This document shows positions 4,125 through 11,200 of a stretch of DNA of 15,725 nt, one piece after another; the first letter of the stretch is position 1, and the number at the start of each line of letters is the position of its first letter. Under the pieces are notes generated by a model that had not been told where the DNA came from, did no database searches, and saw nothing but the letters and a program-made list of their open reading frames with translations. Source of the stretch: UBA12068 sp038318455 (GTDB taxonomy: Bacteria; Patescibacteriota; Minisyncoccia; Moranbacterales; GWC2-37-73); NCBI GenBank assembly GCA_038318455.1, contig JBBQCF010000022.1:1-15725 (forward strand), written 5' to 3'. A program made the translations under genes and the position numbers.

Positions 4125-6182
4125 TCAAAAGCGGGAAGACACAGCGCCAAGACTGACATAAGAACTGTCAGGATCGTCCCCGTTGACAAGGGCCCCAGAA
4201 GAGTCAGCATCGCCGAAAAGGAGCAAGCCGCCGTCAGAAGAGGCGCCGCACATGGACCGCATGTATTTTCCGTCAACAAAAAGCTGTTTGCCTTTTTTAT
4301 ATGAAACCAGATAACGAAAAATGGCATTTTGCACTGGCTCACTCAAAAGCTGGGAAATTTTCAATTCTGAAATAAGTTTTGAAGATTCAACATATTTATT
4401 TTCACTCATGAGTCTTCTTATTTCATCTTTTTTGCTTTGAAATTCTTTTTCAGCTTCAGCATGTTCAACTGGAAATTTGCCAGAGAAAAAATCACTCTTC
4501 GCATTTTCCATTAGAACTTCGATTTGACTTATAGCATCTTTGCTTATTGAAGGGGGCAAAATTTCTGGAGAAACAAATTGCCAACCAGCTTTTGGTGTTT
4601 GCTTTGAAATTTCTGCTTCGCCTGAAAACCAAGCACTGGATTTAACTTTTCCATTTTCATCGAATTGGTTGGTATACAGAAGATATTTATTTGGATCACC
4701 CTTAGCATCTCTTTCGATGATATTGCCACCCAAAACATTGATGGCTTTGGTTGACATCATTTCAATTGTCAAAAGTTCTCCATCGGGAGTTTTGTCCAAA
4801 TTCAAAACAAGCATGTCTCCACGTTTTTGATGAAGTTCAATTTCTTCCACTGAAAAAGGAATTTGAGGAATATCTTTGAAATTCAATTTGAAACCAAAAG
4901 TTTCTTCAACATCCTCAGGACCAATAAAAAATTCTTCACCGAGAATTTCTTTGGCATTTTTGATTTGTTCCGCAAGAGTTCCACTCAATCCTTCTCTTTT
5001 TTCTACTGGCTCTGAAATTGCTTGAGGGATTTCTCGCTCAAAACCCTTGCGTCTTGATTCAACTGGCGCAACATATTCAATTGCATCAATAATCTCAAGC
5101 AGTTTTTGCTTGTCTGTTTCGTTTTCAAGTTTGTTGACATAGAAATATCTCAAGGCTTTTTTCCAAACAACATTAATGTCTCCTCGATAAAAATGCTGAA
5201 TAAATTTCAGAACTCTTTGTGGTTCCATGCGGTCATCATAGGTGAAAGCTTGTGGTTGATCTTGCGCAATTTTTCTGTTTTTCAAAAGCTCCTTTGACGC
5301 TTGATGAAATTCCTTGTATTTCTCAACCAATTCTTTCATGCCTGGAATTTCTTTCAATTCTTCGATTGGAATTTCAGCGTCATTGGAGAATAAAAATTCC
5401 TCATCTGGCATTTCCTCTATTTCCGGCTTCAAGCCAAACAGCATGTCGACAGATCCAGAAAAAGTGTCTTTTGAAAGTTCTGTGGCTTCTTTTTGATAAT
5501 TCCAACGACGAAGTTGGGCTGGGTCAAGAGGTTGCCTGTCAAGATACCCTTTGCCGGGGGGATTTGTCAAAGCTATGATCTTGGTTTTGGTCTTGTTAAC
5601 TTTGACTCTTTCAGATGCATCTTCAGCAAGCACAACTTCTCCATTCTTTTCCAACTCATCCAACACTTCGTGCAAACGAATGATAATGTTTGGATTGGCT
5701 GAATTATACTCATCTAAAATTATTACTCTTATTTTTTCACCAGCTTGCCTAAGACCAGCAGTGACGGGCCCGTCTGTCCATTTATATTCAGGCTCGTTAG
5801 AGTTTTTTCTATCTGCATTTGGCACATATCTCCCCATCAAATCCTCAACGTCAGTTGCTCCATTCAAATTTGTATAATAAACTTCATATCCCAAATCTGC
5901 ACACATTTTTCTAACAGTGGTGGTTTTTCCAATGCTGGTTCCACCCTCAATAAGCATGGGCTCATCCATTTTCCAAGAGGTTGCAATTTTTTGCTGAAGT
6001 TGCAAATAAAATTTTTGATTCTTATATTGTTTGTAGTTTTCTTTTTTTGGACAAAATTCTCCTCCACCACCCTTGGGAAGTTCCACGCCCAAATAGGCAA
6101 TTGATTGCTCTCTTTCAGCTATGGAAGTTTTTGCTTTTTCGGCAAAACCACTTTCTCCAAATTTTTGCGTCTCCATTGTCAT
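4125..6182 (-). CDS. MoxR-type AAA+ ATPase with C-terminal DGR-hypervariable domain
   Basis: 685 aa. The N-terminal AAA+ module (about 55-235) has Walker A GGTSIGKT (80-87), Walker B VIILDEYN (D157, E158), sensor-1 Asn in ALTNPPG (N207) and candidate Arg fingers at QLRRW (R225/R226). This is the MoxR/AAA_5 pattern of a chaperone-like ATPase that works with a vWA partner. A helical middle (240-400) is followed by a second module: MLVLNLDKTPDGELLTIE, GWQFVSPEILPPSISKD (533-549) and helices to about 630. The last 40 residues (SSDGGLLLFGDADSSGALV and on to LGAVSSRF) are the VR, probably part of a ligand-binding fold like other DGR targets; I cannot prove the fold. The ATPase and the variable domain are one polypeptide. 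No signal peptide, so it is cytoplasmic. It is the last gene of the vWA cluster, 31 nt after the 133-aa gene. MTMETQ start; the second ATG (codon 3) is equally possible. Confidence 0.92.
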   Translation of the reverse strand: MTMETQKFGESGFAEKAKTSIAEREQSIAYLGVELPKGGGGEFCPKKENYKQYKNQKFYLQLQQKIATSWKMDEPMLIEGGTSIGKTTTVRKMCADLGYEVYYTNLNGATDVEDLMGRYVPNADRKNSNEPEYKWTDGPVTAGLRQAGEKIRVIILDEYNSANPNIIIRLHEVLDELEKNGEVVLAEDASERVKVNKTKTKIIALTNPPGKGYLDRQPLDPAQLRRWNYQKEATELSKDTFSGSVDMLFGLKPEIEEMPDEEFLFSNDAEIPIEELKEIPGMKELVEKYKEFHQASKELLKNRKIAQDQPQAFTYDDRMEPQRVLKFIQHFYRGDINVVWKKALRYFYVNKLENETDKQKLLEIIDAIEYVAPVESRRKGFEREIPQAISEPVEKREGLSGTLAEQIKNAKEILGEEFFIGPEDVEETFGFKLNFKDIPQIPFSVEEIELHQKRGDMLVLNLDKTPDGELLTIEMMSTKAINVLGGNIIERDAKGDPNKYLLYTNQFDENGKVKSSAWFSGEAEISKQTPKAGWQFVSPEILPPSISKDAISQIEVLMENAKSDFFSGKFPVEHAEAEKEFQSKKDEIRRLMSENKYVESSKLISELKISQLLSEPVQNAIFRYLVSYKKGKQLFVDGKYMRSMCGASSDGGLLLFGDADSSGALVNGDDPDSSYVSLGAVSSRF
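4132..4249 (-). repeat. DGR variable repeat (VR) in the ATPase 3' end
   Basis: A gap-free 118-bp partner of TR. Sixteen substitutions, all at template A: A to G ten, A to T four, A to C two. Eight of nine template Asn codons are changed; thirteen complete codons change and all alter the residue (Asn to Ser, Tyr, Asp or Leu; Asp to Val; Arg to Gly; Ser to Gly; Thr to Ala). No synonymous change and no stop. Positions 4132-4151 form an A-free (sense) identical block that fits an initiation-of-mutagenic-homing site. It ends 5 nt before the gene's stop codon. Confidence 0.96.
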
Positions 6183-6213
6183 ATTATTTTCTAATGAATT
6201 GAGAAAGAAAAGC

Positions 6214-6615
6214 TTATTTTTGCCAAGTTAAACCAACTAAATTCAGAAGGCTTTTTTCACCTTGCTCAATTTTTTTTAAATTTTCTTTTGTTATCAAAAT
6301 CAAAACAGCTCCTTTTGCATAATCAGGATTTGCAACCAAATTGCTCTGGCCATCATGCGCCGTGACTTGTCCTGTGGAATATTGAGCAAGGACATTATAG
6401 ATATTATTACCAAGAGTATCACCTAATGTGAAATATATCTTGCTTCCATTTTTTATGCCATTGAAAATTTCGCGAAGATTTTTTGATTGCTGAAAACCAA
6501 CATTTCCTACCTCTTGCTGGACAACAAGAAGCTCCTGCTCATCTTTTGCAATCATCAAGCAAAGTTCCGTTGAACCATTTATCATTTTCAAAAATTCTTG
6601 TATCTCTTTTTGCAT
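6214..6615 (-). CDS. Uncharacterised 133-aa protein between vWA and MoxR genes
   Basis: I do not recognise a family. The sequence is soluble, with no signal peptide or membrane segment, and alternates helix-like (MQKEIQEFLKMI, LKKIEQGEKSLLNLVG) and strand-like stretches (CLMIAKDEQELLVVQQ, SKIYFTLGD, AVLILIT), suggesting a small alpha/beta fold. It contains a Gly/Asn-rich centre (GDTLGNNIYNVLAQYSTGQV). The ATG follows an AT-rich leader without a Shine-Dalgarno. Gaps are 48 nt from the vWA gene and 31 nt to the ATPase gene, so it is almost certainly co-transcribed. A role as adaptor or regulator of the MoxR-vWA pair is inference from position only. Confidence 0.8.
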   Translation of the reverse strand: MQKEIQEFLKMINGSTELCLMIAKDEQELLVVQQEVGNVGFQQSKNLREIFNGIKNGSKIYFTLGDTLGNNIYNVLAQYSTGQVTAHDGQSNLVANPDYAKGAVLILITKENLKKIEQGEKSLLNLVGLTWQK

Positions 6616-6663
6616 GTTATTTTTTTGATGTTTGAGTGATCAACATTATTTGAATTTATTATA

Positions 6664-8838
6664 TCAAAAATTTTGATAATTCACAATCATTTCCTTAATT
6701 GTGTCAGCCAATTTTTCCGCCATTTCTTTTATGTCGATATTAGCTAAACTGTTTGGGTAATATTTTTCCACATGCTGCGTGCCACTTCCAATTCCAAGCC
6801 CAAGCAACTTCTGATCTGATTCTTGCATAATGTGATTGACGACTCTGCTCAAATCAAACTCGGACCCTGAATGCTGACTTGATTCCACTGGCTGACCATC
6901 GGAAAGCACCATAATGAATTTTTCATTTGCTTTTTGCTTGGCCAATCTTTTTGAAGTTTCTGAAAGCGCCCAGCCATCATCATTATAATCTGCACGACCA
7001 CCACTATGATTATCAACTTCTTTCAAAACTCCTCCCATGTTTTCCCTGATTTCTCTGGAAATATTTTCGCCAAATATTTGATATTCATACAATCTATCAT
7101 TGAATCCCAAGATTTCAGTTTTTATTGAAAGCTTATTCAAGACTTCAGACAAAACAATCAGTGCCTTGAACGTTTCTTGAATTTTTTCTCCCGACATTGA
7201 ACCAGAAAGATCAACCAAAATTGAAATGGCATAATCTTTTTCAGTTGGCAACTCTCTTTTTTGCCAAGCTTTGCTTTCAACAGCTGAAACGCCCTTGGCT
7301 TTTTCCTGAATTCTGGTTTTGATGTCAATTCTTTTTCCAGTTTTGAATCCACTTTGCCACCTGCTTGCTCTGCGAGCAACAAAAATTTCTCTCAGGTCAT
7401 TTTCAAGGCTATCAATTATTGGCAAAACATCCTTTCTATATTTCTCATAGGTATTAGCATCTTTTTCCAATGATTTTTCAAGCAAATCTCGATATTTTTT
7501 CAAGTCTTTTTGTCTTTGCTCTTCAAGCTCTTTGTCTACATTTGATTGAGATTGTTGTTTGTTTTCTTTTTCACTTTCTTGAACTGCTTCTTTCTCCTCC
7601 TTTTTGTCGGTGATTTTTTTTTCAGGATTTTCTGAAAGCTTCCCCTTCAACTCCTCATTTAATGTCTTTTCCATTTCTTGTATTTTCTTTTCTGCTCTTT
7701 CTTGAAGTTCTTTTTTCTTGTCATCAGAAAACGAATCAATATATTCTTTTATTTTTTGTTTCAATTCATCAGAAAACGAATCCAGATCAACTGGGCTGCC
7801 ATTTTCACTTTCTTGCAAGCTTTCTTCCCCTGTTTCACTTGCTTGTCCAGCGTCGCCCTGTTCAGGCTCTTTTTTGTTTTTTTCCATTGCTTCTTCCATA
7901 GCCTTTTCCAACTCTTTTTGTTGCTCAGGTGTCAATTTGTCCACAAGTTCTTGCGGCAACGATTGTTCCTGCGCTTCACTTTCATTTTGTCCCTGTTGCA
8001 TGTCCTTGAGAGCTTCCTGCATTTTCTGATCATTGATATCCTCTTCCACCAACTTTTGAAATTCAGGCCATATTTCTTCCAAATTTATTTTGTATGAAAC
8101 CTCGGCATATTTCTTAATGACATCTTCGCTCTCATCCGCTTCTTTCTTTGAAGGATAGCGCCACCAAGATTCTTGCGCTGATGCCAAAGTTTTTTGCACA
8201 ACATCATGCACTTCCAAAGGAATTTCTTGACTTATATTGATTTTTTCTCCTGCTTGTTCTTGAAACCAAAGTTTTATGTATTCATATCCCGCACGCTTGA
8301 ATCTTGGCACACATCCAAGTTTATTTTTTGCTTCAAGATCAGTTTTTGATTCTAATTCACTTAGCCATTCATATCCGATTTTCATCTGCTCTCTAAATTT
8401 TGGATAATTTTCAGCCACAAAATTATTACTTCTTGGATCTTCAATTGCATTCGTCATGAAGGAAAATCCTGGCTTATTCCATATTTCTTGAGGAATGAAC
8501 TCTGTTCTACTTATTCGCCTGTGTCCCCCCTCATGAGAAATCACAAAACGCAAATAATCCAATGGCTTTTCCAATAGGTCCTTGGGATCAATTCCAATTT
8601 TATTGTCCTTGAAATTCCAGTGCCAACCACCTCCTGGTTGATTAAGTTCAACAGGAATTTCAAAATCCTTACCAATAAAATATGCCAATGATGAAAGCAC
8701 TTTTTGTTTATATTTTATTTCTTCTTGCTGCTTCTCTGAAAATTGAGCCAAAATTTCACCTTGAGAAATAGCGCTTGCGTCTCTCTTTTTTTCGTCTACT
8801 GCGTGAAATTGAGACTCTCCAGATTGAATATTTTTCAT
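6664..8838 (-). CDS. vWA-domain protein with N-terminal zincin-like motif (MoxR partner)
   Basis: 724 aa. The N-terminal part has SHEGGHRRIS with an HExxH zinc site (H102, E103, H106) and TNAIEDPR (E133 as a likely third ligand), a pattern seen in CobT-like and other zincin-vWA proteins; protease activity is not certain. Residues about 260-470 form a highly charged Glu/Lys/Gln-rich region, probably coiled coil, with a short internal duplication around SFSD (354-374). The C-terminal vWA domain (about 535-720) has the MIDAS DLSGSMS (D543, S545, S547) and SDGQP (D647). vWA proteins couple with MoxR ATPases as metal-dependent binding partners that present or remodel substrates. No signal peptide. 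Its start is 4 nt after the 62-aa gene, and the 133-aa and MoxR genes follow. Confidence 0.92.
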   Translation of the reverse strand: MKNIQSGESQFHAVDEKKRDASAISQGEILAQFSEKQQEEIKYKQKVLSSLAYFIGKDFEIPVELNQPGGGWHWNFKDNKIGIDPKDLLEKPLDYLRFVISHEGGHRRISRTEFIPQEIWNKPGFSFMTNAIEDPRSNNFVAENYPKFREQMKIGYEWLSELESKTDLEAKNKLGCVPRFKRAGYEYIKLWFQEQAGEKINISQEIPLEVHDVVQKTLASAQESWWRYPSKKEADESEDVIKKYAEVSYKINLEEIWPEFQKLVEEDINDQKMQEALKDMQQGQNESEAQEQSLPQELVDKLTPEQQKELEKAMEEAMEKNKKEPEQGDAGQASETGEESLQESENGSPVDLDSFSDELKQKIKEYIDSFSDDKKKELQERAEKKIQEMEKTLNEELKGKLSENPEKKITDKKEEKEAVQESEKENKQQSQSNVDKELEEQRQKDLKKYRDLLEKSLEKDANTYEKYRKDVLPIIDSLENDLREIFVARRASRWQSGFKTGKRIDIKTRIQEKAKGVSAVESKAWQKRELPTEKDYAISILVDLSGSMSGEKIQETFKALIVLSEVLNKLSIKTEILGFNDRLYEYQIFGENISREIRENMGGVLKEVDNHSGGRADYNDDGWALSETSKRLAKQKANEKFIMVLSDGQPVESSQHSGSEFDLSRVVNHIMQESDQKLLGLGIGSGTQHVEKYYPNSLANIDIKEMAEKLADTIKEMIVNYQNF

Positions 8839-8842
8839 TTTT

Positions 8843-9031
8843 TTACTTGAAATATTTTGTGCTAAATTCCTTGCTTAATCTTTTTAGCGCATGAAAAGGA
8901 AGCCAAAGCCAGAGAAAACTTTTGATTGTTTTTTCCATGAAATCATTGAGTGTCATGGTGAACAAACTAAAAAGCACGTATAGAATGATGACCAATAAAA
9001 TTCCCAAAATAACCAAAATTGTCGTATCCAT
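8843..9031 (-). CDS. Small membrane protein (62 aa)
   Basis: A strongly hydrophobic segment at residues 4-25 (ILVILGILLVIILYVLFSLF) makes a clear transmembrane helix. Residues 35-50 (KSFLWLWLPFHALKRL) are amphipathic and Trp-rich, and the C-terminus is basic (positive inside). No family recognised. It sits 31 nt after the HAD gene and 4 nt before the vWA gene, which suggests translational coupling and that it may tether the vWA-MoxR complex to the membrane (inference). Confidence 0.7.
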   Translation of the reverse strand: MDTTILVILGILLVIILYVLFSLFTMTLNDFMEKTIKSFLWLWLPFHALKRLSKEFSTKYFK

Positions 9032-9062
9032 ATTTATTGTATTTTAAATCACGAAATTATTT

Positions 9063-9788
9063 TCAAAATAAAACATCGCAGTCCTTTACTATTTTTGATA
9101 TATCATACACCACATCCTTTTTTTCCACAACAATGCGCCAACCTTTTTCTTGCGCAATAGTTTTAAGATTTTCATTGGGATTAAATGCAATTGGATTTGC
9201 AACGATATCAAGAAAACTTGCATCTGACTCGGTATCCCCCATACCATAGGAATCTTCCAAGGTAAGATTATGTTCATAAACATATTGCTTAACGAGGTTT
9301 CCTTTATTCTTCACTGGTTCATATTCAGATTCTCCAGTATAGACACCCTTTTCATTGAAACCATACACACTGCCAAACACGGCATCAAATCTCAAATGTG
9401 TTTTGTCATATTCCCTAACAATTTCAATCGGCGAACCGGAAACAGCAATCAAGTGATAATTTTCCTTTCTAAGTTTATCAATAATTTTTTCAGCAAAAAC
9501 ATAGGTTCTATCTTGATGAAATGAAATTACTGCCTTACTAGCTCTTTCAATGTCAACAACTTTACACCCTGGAATATGTTTTTCATATAGCTCCACTAAA
9601 CCAAGTCGATACTGTTCGTAGGTGCCTTTATGTTCAAGCCAGTTTGTATACAGCACCACAATCTTATTGCGCATACTGCGAGGAAAAATATCCATCCAAG
9701 ACAATTCATTGATAAGCTCAAACTGCAGATTTTTTCGAAAAATTGTTCCGTCAATGTCAAATATGGCTATTTTTTGTTTTTTGTTCAT
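9063..9788 (-). CDS. HAD-superfamily (SerB-like, subfamily IB) phosphatase
   Basis: 241 aa with the HAD motifs in order: FDIDGTIF (nucleophile D11, general acid D13), AVSGSP (S117), a Lys in the KNKGN region (about 161-163), and YGMGDTESDASFL (G184, D185, D189). The helical cap between residues 20 and 95 fits the IB group that includes phosphoserine phosphatase and related small-molecule phosphatases. The substrate cannot be told from sequence. Cytoplasmic. It starts 2 nt after the histidine kinase stop, so the two are very likely one transcript, with no obvious functional link to the kinase. Confidence 0.88.
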   Translation of the reverse strand: MNKKQKIAIFDIDGTIFRKNLQFELINELSWMDIFPRSMRNKIVVLYTNWLEHKGTYEQYRLGLVELYEKHIPGCKVVDIERASKAVISFHQDRTYVFAEKIIDKLRKENYHLIAVSGSPIEIVREYDKTHLRFDAVFGSVYGFNEKGVYTGESEYEPVKNKGNLVKQYVYEHNLTLEDSYGMGDTESDASFLDIVANPIAFNPNENLKTIAQEKGWRIVVEKKDVVYDISKIVKDCDVLF

Positions 9789-9790
9789 AA

Positions 9791-11200
9791 TTATTTTGCT
9801 TGTCCGCCGTCAAGGCGGATTTTTTTCATAGTTAAAGTAAAATGAGAACCTACTCCCTCGATACTTTCGACGCCCAATTCTCCGCCCATTTTTCTAGCAA
9901 TCTCTCTGGCAATCCAAAGACCAAGACCAGTTCCAGCTATTCCTGCAGTATATTCTGTTTCTACGCGATAAAATTTTGAAAATAATTTTTCCATATTTTT
10001 TGCTGAAATACCCAGGCCAGTATCAGCGACTGTCAAATATACATTTTCCGCATCTTCTTTTATTTGGATTTCCACCGAGCCACTTGGTGTATATTTTATA
10101 GCATTGCTAATTAAGTTTATGATAATCTGTTTTAATCTGGCAGGATCTGCTGAAATTTTTGAAACCTCTGCGATATCATGCTTAAGCTCCAGTTTTTTTT
10201 CTTTGACCAATATGCTCATTTCATCTGAAATTTCAGAAACTATTTTCACCAAGTCTACTTCTTCGAGCGTGATTGGCATTCTGTTTTGTTGGATGCGTGA
10301 AACATCCAACAAGTCTTCTACTAATGTTTTTAATCTTTCTACGGAGATATTAATATTGGTTAGATATCTATTTTGATCTTTTTTATTTTCCAAGGAAATT
10401 TTTTCTGTTTTCAAAGTATCAGTGAGCAGTTCAGTATAACCGCCAATAGCAGTCAATGGACTTTTTAATTCATGACTAGCCATCGAGATAAAATCGTCTT
10501 TCATTTTATCTATTTCTTCTAATTTTTTAGCTTTAATCTCAAAAGCAAAAAGCCTAATATGATTAAAAACCAGCAAGAGAACAACCACCATCGCGGCAAT
10601 AGAAAAAATATATACTTGAAAAATTGTTCTTCCTACTAGCGCATCATTTTCTGCCAATGATAATTTTAAAAGCAAAACACCTCTCACTATTCCATCATTA
10701 TCCTTCACGGATTTAACAACATTCCAAAAACGCTCTCCCTTATTATTGCTTATATATGCAAAGGCATCATCCACAGATAATGCAAACTTTATAGAATTTT
10801 GGTTTATTTTTGACGGATCAGGAAGTTGATCCTGCTCATAACTCAAAGTGCTTTTTGAAGATACTATCGCTAAATATTCATTATTTGTCATCTCATTTGA
10901 ATACAGAACCATTTCAACAATTTCCGGATCGCGTTTTTGAATTTCTGCTATTTTTTCTTGTAATAAAGTTTTATTTTGAGAAAGATTTGAGAAATAATCC
11001 CGACCAACAACACCCAGAACATCTTCCGCCAACACCGCCTTAGCACGAAGCGTTTTATCTAAACTTGCCTGAAAGCTGGTAACGATAAAATATGAATTCA
11101 AAAACAATGCTCCAACCACAACAAAAATAAGCACCAATGAATATATTATTGTTGGGTTTTTTCTAATAAAAAATACTCCTTTGTTAATCAATTGCTTCAT
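9791..11200 (-). CDS. Membrane sensor histidine kinase
   Basis: 469 aa. Two transmembrane segments (about 17-42 and 193-214) enclose an extracytoplasmic sensor of about 150 residues. Then come a HisKA domain with SHELKSPL (phosphorylated H243), an N-box NLISNAIKYTP, G1 DTGLGIS, F-box FSKFYR and G2 GTGLGLWIA, all intact. It should autophosphorylate and pass phosphate to a response regulator, but none is encoded in this window. Its ATG overlaps the end of the surface-protein gene by 17 nt, indicating translational coupling, so the Cys-repeat protein may feed the sensor. The extreme C-terminus (IRLDGGQAK) is encoded by a GC-rich palindrome. Confidence 0.95.
   Translation of the reverse strand: MKQLINKGVFFIRKNPTIIYSLVLIFVVVGALFLNSYFIVTSFQASLDKTLRAKAVLAEDVLGVVGRDYFSNLSQNKTLLQEKIAEIQKRDPEIVEMVLYSNEMTNNEYLAIVSSKSTLSYEQDQLPDPSKINQNSIKFALSVDDAFAYISNNKGERFWNVVKSVKDNDGIVRGVLLLKLSLAENDALVGRTIFQVYIFSIAAMVVVLLLVFNHIRLFAFEIKAKKLEEIDKMKDDFISMASHELKSPLTAIGGYTELLTDTLKTEKISLENKKDQNRYLTNINISVERLKTLVEDLLDVSRIQQNRMPITLEEVDLVKIVSEISDEMSILVKEKKLELKHDIAEVSKISADPARLKQIIINLISNAIKYTPSGSVEIQIKEDAENVYLTVADTGLGISAKNMEKLFSKFYRVETEYTAGIAGTGLGLWIAREIARKMGGELGVESIEGVGSHFTLTMKKIRLDGGQAK
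9803..9826 (+). terminator. Terminator-like GC palindrome inside the kinase 3' end
   Basis: TCCGCC, GTCAA, GGCGGA (9803-9819) plus seven T (9820-9826) form a textbook Rho-independent terminator on +. No + strand gene lies upstream, and it falls in the last codons of the minus-strand kinase. It may curb antisense transcription, or be a dispersed palindromic repeat: 15 of its 17 bases match 242-258 in the tmRNA. Confidence 0.45.

Noticed and set aside
4083..4304. Plus-strand ORF across VR
   Set aside because: It is the reverse of the ATPase 3' end; the VR changes make sense only in the minus-strand frame.
7662..8097. Plus-strand hydrophobic ORFs opposite the vWA coil
   Set aside because: These are reverse complements of Glu/Lys-rich codons, giving Phe/Leu/Ser-rich artefacts.
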